From: Panulirus ornatus
Lineage: Eukaryota > Arthropoda > Malacostraca > Decapoda > Palinuridae
Length of the DNA: 64,000 nt
Reading direction: 5' to 3'
Assembly: GCF_036320965.1 (NCBI RefSeq)
Contig: NC_092225.1
Coordinates: forward strand, 1,574,756-1,638,755
A model generated the notes under the pieces. The model searched no databases and was not told the DNA's origin. It worked only from the letters and a program-made list of their open reading frames with translations. Positions 17,126-30,759 of this stretch are shown piece by piece (positions within the stretch are counted from its first letter, which is position 1; each line of letters begins with the position of its first letter). Both the position numbers and the translations under genes were made by a program.

Positions 17126-17628
17126 GTTAAAGCATTTTTTTGTCATCTACAATCCTTCCTTAAGGTGCAATCCAAACCCCGCTCAAACGTAAGCTATTTC
17201 CAAGCAAACAAGCTCCTGTCACCACTATAACCGTTCCATTAATCTATAAAATCATTTTCTTTGACCTACAAATTCCCTCAGTGATAATGAAAAGAATTAG
17301 CATTCTACTTCACAGAAATCCCACTCCGACAACCATTCCACAGCTATTCGTAAACATCCTAACAAGTGCACTATACCTTCATAGGATTTCTGATCTTTCC
17401 TCAACTACAATGCTTGTATGTACCAGTCTGGACAACAACTACACTTTCTCCTACAGTCTCACTAATTTGTCAGAGAGATGTACAAGTTGTGATTCACGTT
17501 TTACAGACCAGCTGGGCAACAGCTCATGAGCGTGTGATTCATAGCATTGAAGAGTAGAATAAATCTTCATTAATGTCATTTTTTTAGTCGTTACATTGCT
17601 GAAGGTAACATTCCGAAGAAAGGATCTC
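17126..17628. other. Anonymous sequence
   Basis: Short open frames only. Nothing recognised. Confidence 0.4.
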
Positions 17629-17692
17629 GTCGAAGTACTACCGAACTCTCTGTCTCGAAAGGTGAAGACAGAGGATTCGGTACTGCTTTGAC
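17629..17692. other. Pre-miRNA-like hairpin
   Basis: The two arms (about 17629-17655 and 17666-17692) pair over about 27 positions with roughly three mismatches and a few G-T pairs, around a 10-base loop CGAAAGGTGA. The inner stem is CTCTGTCT against AGACAGAG-like sequence and the middle is TACCGAA against TTCGGTA. The shape and length suit a small RNA precursor, but orientation and expression are unknown. Confidence 0.4.
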
Positions 17693-18000
17693 CAGGTTTT
17701 GACCCACGAATCGGAGCTTCATCAGCACAACTCCATACAGGAACTCTTTAAAGTTGTTTCAGTGCTTGATTCCCATTGATTTGATGTTTAAAATACAATA
17801 CCTGCGAACAAAACGTCGACACAAGGACGCAGGATGTTCACTGTCATTCTTCTTGAGTTATAGGGTTGATGTCACTGCTCTTCAGCCTTCTCTCAGGTCT
17901 CGCTGTTCTCACATCTTGTGTTCTGAACAGACGGTGCTTGGGTTCAGCCTGATCCTGAAGAAATGAGGCCACTCATATGTGAAAAGAATAAAAGAATGAA
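17693..18000. other. Anonymous sequence with an orphan minisatellite unit
   Basis: At about 17865-17920 occurs GTTGATGTCACTGCTCTTCAG and a following TCTCGCTGTTCTCAC, which match the unit of the array at 10.85-11.28 kb. No gene recognised. Confidence 0.5.
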
Positions 18001-18190
18001 AATGCAAAAGAATGTTTACTCCTTGCGCATAAAAGTGCGACTTTTAAACACGACGCTACGACCCTTAGGTATGATAGCAAGCCTTTTGACCTGACCCTTA
18101 AGGGTAAGGCCTATGATGTCATACCCAAGGTACCTTCCGTCTTACTTAAGGGTCGCATCTTCACACTCAAGGATCGCATCGCTGTGAACA
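18001..18190. repeat. Degenerate short tandem repeat
   Basis: Imperfect repeats of about 25 bases around ACCCTTAAGGGTCGCATC. Strongly diverged. Confidence 0.5.
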
Positions 18191-19140
18191 TGGCGTGAAT
18201 ATTCTGAGGAATAAACGTGAAGGTGTGAGTGAGTGGTGAAAGAAAAAGAAAATAAATGATATTAGATGAGAGAAGTCTCTGAGTAACAAATGGTAGCGGG
18301 ACCTACGTCGTGGCTGCCAGATCTTCGCGAAGAAAAAATAGAAAAAAGAACACACATTACGTAGGCGGAAGTTCATTTTCTTTCGACAACACCGTATTTC
18401 CATAAGGGAATTAACCGCAGGCGAGCGAAGCCAGGCCATCCATTACCCCTATAAGCTGTATAACCTTGCCCGTATATCACGCAGGATGGGAAGGAAGAGT
18501 CACCTTTAAACCCCAAAGTAATTGTTCATCTCCACACAGTCTTCCCTCCCTGACACGCACTTCCTCACTGATCTCCTCACCTTAGCCTCCCGCTCACCCA
18601 CTCACTTCTTTTAGACTTATTCTTTTGTTCATCCCCTCAGGTATTGTACTTCCCTAGCCATTTTTCACTACACTCAATTAACCAGTCACTCATTATATCA
18701 GCATTTATCACCAATCCCGTCACCAACTCGCCTAATCCTGCCTCTTCTTCTTCGTTCTCCTCCTCCTCATCTTAGAAAATCCGTCCCAGCTGCTTGCACT
18801 GTTGACCAACCTCTCGTAAGACACTACGTCTTATTTGCATACATTAGTGGCTTCATCACAACTGCTTATTTAAATCTTTTAAGATTATTCTGATCAACGC
18901 CCAGGCAGTCCGTCTGTCTTTTAAAACTCTCTTTGTATTTTTTTTATGTGCTGTTGAAGAATCCATCTTACCACTTGTGTGCCGTGACTGCTGCTGCCCT
19001 TAATCTTCTACACATTCATTCTTCGGTTTTCTGAGATACACGTTTTTTTCTTTCATGTCGACTCGTTTTTGTGTAAGGCATTAATCTTTTCACCGTGGGT
19101 TTACTGCAGAGGAAAATGTAGCCCTCCTTCAGGCCATTAG
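18191..19140. other. Anonymous sequence
   Basis: Pyrimidine-rich patches at about 18540-18780. No gene recognised. Confidence 0.4.
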
Positions 19141-19144
19141 CTGA

Positions 19145-19209
19145 GTGACGCCCCACCAGTTTCCGCTGGCGTCACCATGAACCACCACAGCCACGACACA
19201 CGTGTAAGT
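19145..19209 (+). other. Hairpin, ATG and consensus splice donor in close order
   Basis: GTGACGCC (19145-19152) and GGCGTCAC (19168-19175) are exact inverted repeats. One base later an ATG (19177) opens nine codons (MNHHSHDTR) that end at a perfect donor GTAAGT (19204). This could be a short first coding exon, but no downstream exon was identified. Confidence 0.2.
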
Positions 19210-20190
19210 ATTTAGTGTGTAGACAAAGGCTGAGCAACTATCTGTCTGTCAGCGCCATCCTCCTTAATCCCCAACCCATCTCCATCACAGCTTATTCTAT
19301 CACCACCACTACCTACTCCAGCACCTCTTCTCGTGTTTCTATAACCACTACTCCCTCTATGACTCCATCTATCTATCAACTTACTTAGACATTAATTCCG
19401 TCCTCATTTCCTTGATGTGAATCAAGAACGTGGAGTCATTCACCTTATTTGGGCATTCATTTGTGTGCAACGGAATAAGACAAACTGTAAAAGAACGATG
19501 ATTCATGACTGAAAATGACTGCCTTAAAGACACACAAGCAGACATGGACCAGCCGTAATCTTTCCATTTGTCTTACCATTACTTTATTATCCTTCATGCT
19601 CAGCCTGCTGTTCTTGTGACCACTCGCACCACCGATCTGTCTGGCTGTAGTGTAAATGTTCGTTTTCATTATCATGGAATACAATCTTGCTGCACGTTCT
19701 TCTTTTTACACGACTTAGTATTACTGATATTATTGGTTTTCACAGTTGAGTATGTACACGTGTCGTACACAGGATAATAGGTAATGCATATCATATATAA
19801 GGTGCTAGTTTAATACAAAGAAATACAAAGGAATTAACACACCAAGAGACTACTGGGTCCATTCCCGGCTTTTTGTAATAAAGGAAAGGTATCAGAATCT
19901 CACAGATGAGTGTGAGAAAGACAAAGTTGCTAATTGTTAGTGTGAGTTAAGGAGGTACAAATAATGTAAGTCGTGAACTTGATGCGAAATATTTATCAAT
20001 TCTATTTTTGTTGTATCTATAGTTCTGCTTTCATCCTCTCTAAGTGGCAAATCATTCCTTATATCAACGATCCTGTTGAAGAGGAAGTACTTCGCCTTGT
20101 ATGGGATACATCGTTTGCCCGCGAGTTTGTGAGTTTGTATCCATTACTGCGAGTGAAACCAGACGAATCAAATCTTAAGTAACGTGATAG
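19210..20190. other. Anonymous sequence
   Basis: No gene or repeat recognised. Confidence 0.4.
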
Positions 20191-21440
20191 ATCAAGTTTA
20201 CCAAAGCCTTTGCAAATTGATAGTTTTGAATCTTGTCTAAGCCTTCTCTTTTTTTAAGCTAAATAGATTCAAGTCGTTTAATGTGCTCTAGTGGGATTTA
20301 TTTCTCAGTCCGGAAATCATCTGTCTATGCCTTTCTTTTTGTTAGGGTGACCCAAACTGAACACTGTAATTGATATGGAGACAAACCAGTGAGTTGTGAA
20401 GGGTAAGTTGGATTACCCTGGACTTAAATACGAAGGCCCTGTCTATGAATCCAGGAATTTTGTTCACTCTTTTCACTGCTTCTGTGCATATCTTACCTGG
20501 TTTTAGGTCACCAAAGATTTTTACTCCTGGGTTTTTCCTCATTTACTTTTCGCAGATTAAGAGAATTCATACTGTAGCTTGCCATTTCGCTTTTGCTACC
20601 AGCATGTAAAACTTTGCCATTATCGATACTAAAATTCATTTGCCACCTATGAGCCAAGTCCATCAGCTTGTCTATGTCAGTTTGAAGCTGTAGACGTTCC
20701 AATTCATTTGTAGATTTATTTCCCAGCTGGTATCATCAGTCATGGAATTTTGAGATCTTGCAATGCGCTGAGCCCATCATCAATATCATTGATATATATA
20801 ACAAAGAGAACCGATCCTAAGACTGATCCTTGTGGCACTCCACTCGTTACGTCTAACCATTTTGAGGCTTGATCATTATCCACAACTCTTTGATTACAGC
20901 CAGTCAATCAGTTATCTATCCACTGAAGTACAACCTATTACTGCCATGTGATTTCATTTTTGCTGGTAACCTTTGCTGTGGAACCTTATCGAATGCTTTT
21001 TGAAAATCTATATAGATAACATCAACTGCTTGACTTTCTTATGAATGAAGTTCTGTCTTCGATCGTTCATACAGATGCGAAAAAGGTCATTTAATATTTT
21101 TGCCAAGGTTTCGTTGTCTTGAATCAAATAAGTGTTTTCCGTAATTAAAACTCCTTAGGATTTCTTTTGTTATTTTCACCAACATACGCTTCAAATTGAC
21201 GTTTACTTTGTCGTATGATTCGCCTACATTCTCTATGCAACTCTGCATAACTTACTTTATTGGTCTCTTTGAGCTTCTTATGACAACAAGCATTTTTCTT
21301 TTTGATAGTTCCCCTACCTTAGCTTTGTTTACATACAGACTATCTACTACGCATTAACTTTGAAGGTTTTACTGAAGCTTTTCCAAGCTACGTTCGTGTC
21401 ATTTTTATTGACCATATTATTTCAGGTTTGCCTATCAAGC
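20191..21440 (-). pseudogene. CR1-like LINE reverse transcriptase relic
   Basis: The minus-strand translation, in pieces, follows the CR1 layout. A linker (KNETLAKILNDLF near 21100) comes first, then DFQKAFDKVPQQRLPAKMKS at about 21000, [16 protein letters not shown] at about 20850 and [13 protein letters not shown] at about 20790. Then come LQTDIDKLMDLAHRWQMNFS at about 20680, KIFGDLKPGKICTEAVKRVN at about 20510 and NKIPGFIDRAF with HNSLVCLHINYSVQFGSP at about 20350. Stops and frameshifts separate the blocks. The motif C region is damaged. No full-length frame, so it is dead. Unrelated at sequence level to LINE-A. Confidence 0.88.
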
Positions 21441-21924
21441 GCAGACTCTACATGTGCCATACATATGTTACTACATACTAAATCTGTCATACATATTTCA
21501 GTTGGCACTATATGTGTCAAGCATACGTTATGAATACTGAGTGTGTCATGCATACTTTGATAGATACCATATGTGTCATGTAGAGATTGAATAGATCATG
21601 TATATCATACATATTACATTAGATATATATGGATGCATAGATAATTTATGTGTCATTTATAGGCAAATAGATACTGCTTCTGTCATGCAAAGTTAGATAG
21701 ATCCTGTATGCTTTAGGTGCTCACTGCATGCGCCATACATTGTTTGATAGATACTGCATGTATCGAACTTAAGCTTAACAGATAATGCTTGTGTCATATA
21801 TAGTTTAATAGATAATGCATGTGTCATACATAGTTTAACCGATACTTTTCATATAATACTTATTTTTCATATAATACTTATTTTGATAGATACTGCATGT
21901 GTCATATATACGTAAATAGATGGC
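21441..21924. repeat. Degenerate minisatellite, about 35-40 bp
   Basis: Imperfect copies of TAGATACTGCATGTGTCATA plus a short spacer. Begins where the CR1 similarity ends. Confidence 0.7.
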
Positions 21925-22290
21925 GTGATCACAATGCTACACTTCTGCCTCACACTCTAGTATGAGAATTCTGTCATATATGTCATAACCTTGATTACTA
22001 TGCTAGAATCCTATCTCTCATCTGTGTTACAACACTGTTATGTGCAACAGATTTGATTACTCTGCTAAAGTTCTGTCTCACAGCCTACCTCACAACAATG
22101 CATGTCATAGTCTTCATCATTGTACAAAAATTAAAGCAAATCTCACATCGCTCTCCTATATCATAACCCTGATTACTGCACCACAATCCTGTCTTACAGC
22201 CTTCCTTACAAACGTGTCACATGTCATAGCCATTAGCACTGTGCCACGGTCCTGCTACACAGCCTACCTATCACAATGACGTGTGTTATG
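21925..22290. repeat. Degenerate minisatellite, about 60-65 bp
   Basis: Recurring CTGATTACT..CTGCAC/TGCTA..TCCTGTCT.ACAGCCT..CTCACAA phrases, about five copies. A different unit from the array directly to its left. Confidence 0.65.
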
Positions 22291-22780
22291 GTCATGGTTC
22301 TGATTCACGTTGGGGATATAGAAATAGCTTTGAACTCTTTCTGAAGACTTGCGTTACAGGAAGGTTACGTAACGGGAGATGGAAGATACAGTTATTCATA
22401 AAGTATCTGGCCCATGACTTAGTACATCTTATTTTCAGAAAGTTAGGATGGGCCGCTGTGACATCTGCATCTTTCCCTGCATGTCCAAGCCTTGGAACTC
22501 TACTTTTTCATGTCCTCCTTGACAGCTACGATCTGTCCCTTTTGCAGAGGCAGGTTTTTCCACTTCCTCACTTACTCTTACATTATCTTACCATCTTTGC
22601 TTCATATCTCGACTATTCTTTACTTTCTGTACATCATCTCAGATACGTCCTTGATGAGGGCCATTGTCTGTGACCAGTGCTTTTGATATATAGATCTTAG
22701 GTTCTGAAAATCTTTGGTCTCTCTTGAGTGATAATAATAAAGAAAATCATAAAACCTCAGAAATATTTCAGTTGTTGATA
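22291..22780. other. Anonymous sequence
   Basis: A 130-codon plus-strand frame at 22281-22673 has no recognisable domain and overlaps repeat sequence at its start. I do not regard it as a gene. Confidence 0.4.
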
Positions 22781-23216
22781 TTTGATATAGATCAAATATC
22801 TGACTCATAGAGACACGTTTGATATAGATCAAATATCTGACTCATAGAGACACGTTTGATATAGATCAAATATCTGACTCATAGAGACACGTTTGATATA
22901 GATCAAATATCTGACTCATAGAGACACGTTTGATATAGATCAAATATCTGACTCACAGAGACACGTTTGATATAGATCAATATCTGACTCATAGAGACAC
23001 GTTTGATATAGATCAAATATCTGACTCATAGAGACACGTTTGATTTAGATCAAATATCTGACTCATAGAGACACGTTTGATATAGATCAAATATCTGACT
23101 CATAGAGACACGTTTGATATAGATCAAATATCTGACTCATAGAGACACGTTTGATATAGATCAAATATCTGACTCATAGAGACAATCAATATCTGACTCA
23201 CAAAGACACGTTTGAT
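22781..23216. repeat. 37-bp satellite, 11 near-identical copies plus partials
   Basis: Units start at 22781, 22818, 22855, 22892, 22929, 22966, 23002, 23039, 23076, 23113 and 23150. Each begins with the inverted repeat TTTGATATAGATCAAA and continues TATCTGACTCATAGAGACACG. The 22966 unit has lost one A, the 23039 unit reads TTTGATTTAG, and the last copies are truncated. Very low divergence points to recent expansion. Confidence 0.97.
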
Positions 23217-24155
<939 letters not shown>

Positions 24156-24216
<61 letters not shown>

Positions 24217-24218
24217 TT
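24156..24218. repeat. (TA)n plus poly(T)
   Basis: TA tract then 10-11 T bases, which are the minus-strand poly(A) tail of the LINE-A copy that follows. Confidence 0.95.
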
Positions 24219-25445
<1,227 letters not shown>

Positions 25446-25448
<3 letters not shown>

Positions 25449-27859
25449 CTTTGTCGCTGTCTCCCGCGTTTGCGAGGTAGCGCAAGGAAACAGACGAAAG
25501 AAATGGCCCAACCCCCCCCCCCCCCCATACACATGTACATACACACGTCCACACACGCAAATATACATACCTACACAGCTTTCCATGGTTTACCCCAGAC
25601 GCTTCACATGCCTTGATTCAATCCACTGACAGCACGTCAACCCCTGTATACCACATCGCTCCAATTCACTCTATTCCTTGCCCTCCTTTCACCCTCCTGC
25701 ATGTTCAGGCCCCGATCACACAAAATCTTTTTCACTCCATCTTTCCACCTCCAATTTGGTCTCCCTCTTCTCCTCGTTCCCTCCACCTCCGACACATATA
25801 TCCTCTTGGTCAATCTTTCCTCACTCATTCTCTCCATGTGCCCAAACCATTTCAAAACACCCTCTTCTGCTCTCTCAACCACGCTCTTTTTATTTCCACA
25901 CATCTCTCTTACCCTTACGTTACTTACTCGATCAAACCACCTCACACCACACACTTTCCTCAAACATCTCATTTCCAGCACATCCATCCTCCTGCGCACA
26001 TCTCTATCCATAGCCCACGCCTCGCAACCATACAACATTGTTGGTACCACTATTCCTTCAAACATACCCATTTTTGCTTTCCGAGATAATGTTCTCGACT
26101 TCCACACATTTTTCAAGGCTCCCAAAATTTTCGCCCCCTCCCCCACCCTATGATCCACTTCCGCTTCCATGGTTCCATCCGCTGACAGATCCACTCCCAG
26201 ATATCTAAAACACTTCACTTCCTCCAGTTTTTCTCCATTCAAACTCACCTCCCAATTGACTTGACCCTCACCCCTACTGTACCTAATAACCTTGCTCTTA
26301 TTCACATTTACTCTTAACTTTCTTCTTCCACACACTTTACCAAACTCAGTCACCAGCTTCTGCAGTTTCTCACATGAATCAGCCACCAGCGCTGTATCAT
26401 CAGCGAACAACAACTGACTCACTTCCCAAGCTCTCTCATCCCCAACAGACTTCATACTTGCCCCTCTTTCCAGGACTCTTGCATTTACCTCCCTAACAAC
26501 CCCATCCATAAACAAATTAAACAACCATGGAGACATCACACACCCCTGCCGCAAACCTACATTCACTGAGAACCAATCACTTTCCTCTCTTCCTACACGT
26601 ACACATGCCTTACATCCTCGATAAAAACTTTTCACTGCTTCTAACAACTTGCCTCCCACACCATATATTCTTAATACCTTCCACAGAGCATCTCTATCAA
26701 CTCTATCATATGCCTTCTCCAGATCCATAAATGCTACATACAAATCCATTTGCTTTTCTAAGTATTTCTCACATACATTCTTCAAAGCAAACACCTGATC
26801 CACACATCCTCTACCACTTCTGAAACCGCACTGCTCTTCCCCAATCTGATGCTCTGTACATGCCTTCACCCTCTCAATCAATACCCTCCCATATAATTTA
26901 CCAGGAATACTCAACAAACTTATACCTCTGTAATTTGAGCACTCACTCTTATCCCCTTTGCCTTTGTACAATGGCACTATGCACGCATTCCGCCAATCCT
27001 CAGGCACCTCACCATGAGTCATACATACATTAAATAACCTTACCAACCAGTCAACAATACAGTCACCCCCTTTTTTAATAAATTCCACTGCAATACCATC
27101 CAAACCTGCTGCCTTGCCGGCTTTCATCTTCCGCAAAGCTTTTACTACCTCTTCTCTGTTTACCAAATCATTTTCCCTAACCCTCTCACTTTGCACACCA
27201 CCTCGACCAAAACACCCTATATCTGCCACTCTGTCATCAGACACATTCAACAAACCTTCAAAATACTCATTCCATCTCCTTCTCACATCACCGCTACTTG
27301 TTATCACCTCCCCACCTACGCCCTTCACTGAAGTTCCCATTTGCTCCCTTGTCTTACGCACCCTATTTACCTCCTTCCAGAACATCTTTTTATTCTCCCT
27401 AAAATTTACTGATAGTCTCTCACCCCAACTCTCATTTGCCCTTTCTTTCACCTCTTGCACCTTTCTCTTGACCTCCTGTCTCTTTCTTTTATACTTCTCC
27501 CACTCAATTGCATTTTTTCCCTGCAAAAATCGTCCAAATGCCTCTCTCTTCTCTTTCACCAATACTCTTACTTCTTCATCCCACCACTCACTACCCTTTC
27601 TAAACAGCCCACCTCCCACTCTTCTCATGCCACAAGCATCTTTTGCGCAATCCATCACTGATTCCCTAAATACATCCCATTCCTCCCCCACTCCCCTTAC
27701 TTCCATTGTTCTCACCTTTTTCCATTCTGTACACAGTCTCTCCTGGTACTTCCCCACACAGGTCTCCTTCCCAAGCTCACTTACTCTCACCACCTTCTTC
27801 ACCCCAACATTCACTCCTCTTTTCTGAAAACCCATACTAATCTTCACCTTAGCCTCCAC
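25446..27859 (-). mobile_element. LINE-A, best-preserved copy (short-UTR subfamily)
   Basis: 2.4 kb: short 3' UTR with a C15 run, complete reverse transcriptase and C-terminal domains, and the linker after the endonuclease. It is truncated just after the endonuclease (its first residues EAKVKISMGFQKRG correspond to the SDHNPVEAKVKICKGFQKRR stretch of the 28.6-31.8 kb copy). The 5' edge abuts (TA)n. Confidence 0.95.
25637..27859 (-). CDS. LINE-A reverse transcriptase, intact 740-codon frame
   Basis: Target-primed reverse transcription enzyme of a non-LTR retrotransposon, acting on its own RNA at nicked chromosomal DNA (family knowledge). No stop or frameshift. Residues 1-240 are a basic linker with MFWKEVNRVRKTREQ. 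The reverse transcriptase runs from about 245: AGKAAGLDGIAVEFIKKGG, then VPLYKGKGDKSECSNYRGIS, GEEQCGFRSGRGCVDQVF, motif A AFMDLEKAYDRVD with Asp 379, motif B GLRQGCVMSP from Gly 435 and motif C FADD at 485-488 with both Asp present. The C-terminal third has CFRYLGVDLSADG, LYGCEAWAMDRDVRRR, KWFGHMERMSEER and GRPNWRWKDGVKK. The first Met is not the native start because the endonuclease has been lost, so it is not autonomous. It is the most useful reference for aligning the other copies. Confidence 0.93.
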   Translation of the reverse strand: MEAKVKISMGFQKRGVNVGVKKVVRVSELGKETCVGKYQERLCTEWKKVRTMEVRGVGEEWDVFRESVMDCAKDACGMRRVGGGLFRKGSEWWDEEVRVLVKEKREAFGRFLQGKNAIEWEKYKRKRQEVKRKVQEVKERANESWGERLSVNFRENKKMFWKEVNRVRKTREQMGTSVKGVGGEVITSSGDVRRRWNEYFEGLLNVSDDRVADIGCFGRGGVQSERVRENDLVNREEVVKALRKMKAGKAAGLDGIAVEFIKKGGDCIVDWLVRLFNVCMTHGEVPEDWRNACIVPLYKGKGDKSECSNYRGISLLSIPGKLYGRVLIERVKACTEHQIGEEQCGFRSGRGCVDQVFALKNVCEKYLEKQMDLYVAFMDLEKAYDRVDRDALWKVLRIYGVGGKLLEAVKSFYRGCKACVRVGREESDWFSVNVGLRQGCVMSPWLFNLFMDGVVREVNARVLERGASMKSVGDERAWEVSQLLFADDTALVADSCEKLQKLVTEFGKVCGRRKLRVNVNKSKVIRYSRGEGQVNWEVSLNGEKLEEVKCFRYLGVDLSADGTMEAEVDHRVGEGAKILGALKNVWKSRTLSRKAKMGMFEGIVVPTMLYGCEAWAMDRDVRRRMDVLEMRCLRKVCGVRWFDRVSNVRVREMCGNKKSVVERAEEGVLKWFGHMERMSEERLTKRIYVSEVEGTRRRGRPNWRWKDGVKKILCDRGLNMQEGERRARNRVNWSDVVYRG

Positions 27860-27875
27860 AAGATATATATATATA

Positions 27876-27946
<71 letters not shown>
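27860..27946. repeat. (TA)n microsatellite
   Basis: TA tract with one ACTA interruption, between the LINE-A 5' truncation and the SINE-B start. Confidence 0.96.
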
Positions 27947-28285
<339 letters not shown>

Positions 28286-28302
28286 CTATTTATTTTCATA
28301 AT

Positions 28303-28572
<270 letters not shown>

Positions 28573-28980
28573 TTTGCTTTGTCGCTGTCTCCCGCGTTTG
28601 CGAGGTAGCGAAAGGAAACAGACGAAAGAAATGGCCAAACCCACCCCCATACACAATGTATATACATACACGTCCACACACGCAAATATACATACCTATA
28701 CATCTCAATGTACACATATATATACACACACAGACACATACATATATACCCGTGCACACAATTCACACTGTCTGCCTTTATTCATTCCCATCGCCACCTC
28801 GCCACACATGGAAAACCATCCCCCTCCCCCCTCATGTGTGCGAGGTAGCACTAGGAAAAGACAACAAAGGCCCCATTCGTTCACACTCAGTCTCTAGCTG
28901 TCATGCAATAATGCCCGAAACCACAGCTCCCTTTCCACATCCAGGCCCCACACAACATTCCATGGTTTACCCCAGACGCT

Positions 28981-30759
28981 TCACATGCACTGGTTCAATC
29001 CATTGACAGCATGTCGACACCGGTATACCATATCGTTCCAATACACTCTATTCCTTGCACGCCTTTCACCCTCCTGCATGTTCGGGCCCCGATCGCTCAA
29101 AATCTTTTTCACTCCATCCTTGCACCTCCAATTTGGTCTCCCACTTCTCGCTCCCTCCACCTCTGACTCAAATATCCTGTTTGTCAATCTTTTCTCACTT
29201 ATTCTCTTCATGTGACCAAACCACTTCAATACACCCTCTTCTGCTCCCTCAACCACACTCTTTTTCTACCACACATCTCTCTTACCCTTTCACTACTTAC
29301 TCGATCAAAGCACCTTACAGCACATATTGTCCTGAAACATCTCATTTCTAAAACATCCACCTTCCTCCGCACAACCCGATCTATAGCCCATACTTCGCAA
29401 CCATATAACATTGTAAGAACCACTATTCCTTTAAGCGTACCCATTTTTGCTCTCCGAGATAACGTTCTCGCCTTCCACACATTCTTTAACGCTCCCAGAA
29501 CTTTCACCCCCTTCCCCACCCTGTGACTCACTTCCGCTTCCATGGTACCATCTGCTGCTAAATCCACTCCTAGATATCTAAAACACTTCACTTCCTACAG
29601 TTTTTCTCCATTCAAACTTACCTTCCAATCAATTTGTCCCTCAGCCCTACTGAACCTAATAACCTTGCTTGTATTAACATTTACTCTTAGCTTTCTTCTT
29701 TCACACACTTTACCAAACTCAGTCACCAGCTTTCTGCAGTTTCTCACCCGAATCAGTGCTGGTCAGCCACCAGCGCTATATCATCAGCGAACAACAAATG
29801 ACTCACTTTCAAAGCCCTCTCATCCACAGCAGACTGCATACTTGTCCCTCTCTCCAAAGCTCTTGAGTTCACCTCCCTAACCGCTCCATCCATAAACAGA
29901 TTAAGCAACCATGGAGAAATCAAGCACCCCTGCCGGAAACCGACATTCACTGGGAACCAATCACCTTCCTCTCTTCCTACTCGTACACTTGCCTTACATC
30001 CCCAATAAAAACTTTTCACTACTTCTAGCAACTTGCCTCCCACACCATATATTCTTAATACCTTTCACAGAGCATCTCTATCAACTCTATCATATGCCTT
30101 CTCCAGATCCATAAATGCTACATAAAAATCCACTTGTTTTTCCAAGTATTTCTCACATACATTCTTCAAAGCAAACACCTGATCCACACATCCTCTACCA
30201 CTTCTGAAACCACACTGCTCCTCCCCAGTCTGATGCGCTGTACATGCCTTCACCCTCTCAATCTATACCCTCTTATATAATTTCCCTGGAATCCTCAACA
30301 AACTTATACCTCTGTAATTTGAACACTCACCTTTATCCCCTTTGCCTTCGTACAATGGCACTATGCATCCATTCCGCCAATCCTCAGGCACTTCACCATG
30401 AGTCATACATACATTGAATATCCTCAACACCCACAGTCACCCCCTTCTTTAATAAATTCCACTGCAATACCATCCAAACCCGCCGCCTTGCTGGCTTTCA
30501 TCTTCCGCAAAGCTTTCGCTACTTCTTCTCTGTTTACTAAATCAATATCCCTAACCCTCTCACTTCGCACACCACCTCGACCAAAATACCCTATATCTGC
30601 CACTCTATCATCTAACACGTTCAACAAACCTTCAAAATACTCACTCCATTTCCTTCTCACTTCACCACTACTTGTTATTACCGCCCCATTAGCCCCTTTC
30701 ACCGATGTTCCGATTTGTTGTCTTGTCTTACGCACTTTATTTACTTCCTTCCAAAACAT
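28981..30759 (-). pseudogene. LINE-A reverse transcriptase and C-terminal domain, frameshifted
   Basis: Recognisable blocks, in order on the minus strand: KAAGLDGIAVEFIKEGGD; CGFRSGRGCVDQVFALKNV; VAFMDLEKAYDRVDRDAL (motif A); VGFRQGCLISPWLLNLFMDG (motif B); HLLFADDIALVAD (motif C, both Asp kept); CFRYLGVDLAADG; VRCFDRVSSERVREMCG; GRPNWRCKDGVKKILSDRG. At least three frameshifts and several amino acid changes (for example GVRW to AVRC) show that it no longer makes protein. The LSDRG ending matches the other long-UTR copies. Confidence 0.9.

Noticed and set aside
22281..22673. 130-codon plus-strand open frame
   Set aside because: Starts inside a degenerate minisatellite, shows no domain, and overlapping frames are similarly open.
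22781..23216. CRISPR-like array of 37-bp repeats
   Set aside because: Units are head-to-tail with no spacers, and the context is a eukaryotic genome. It is a satellite.
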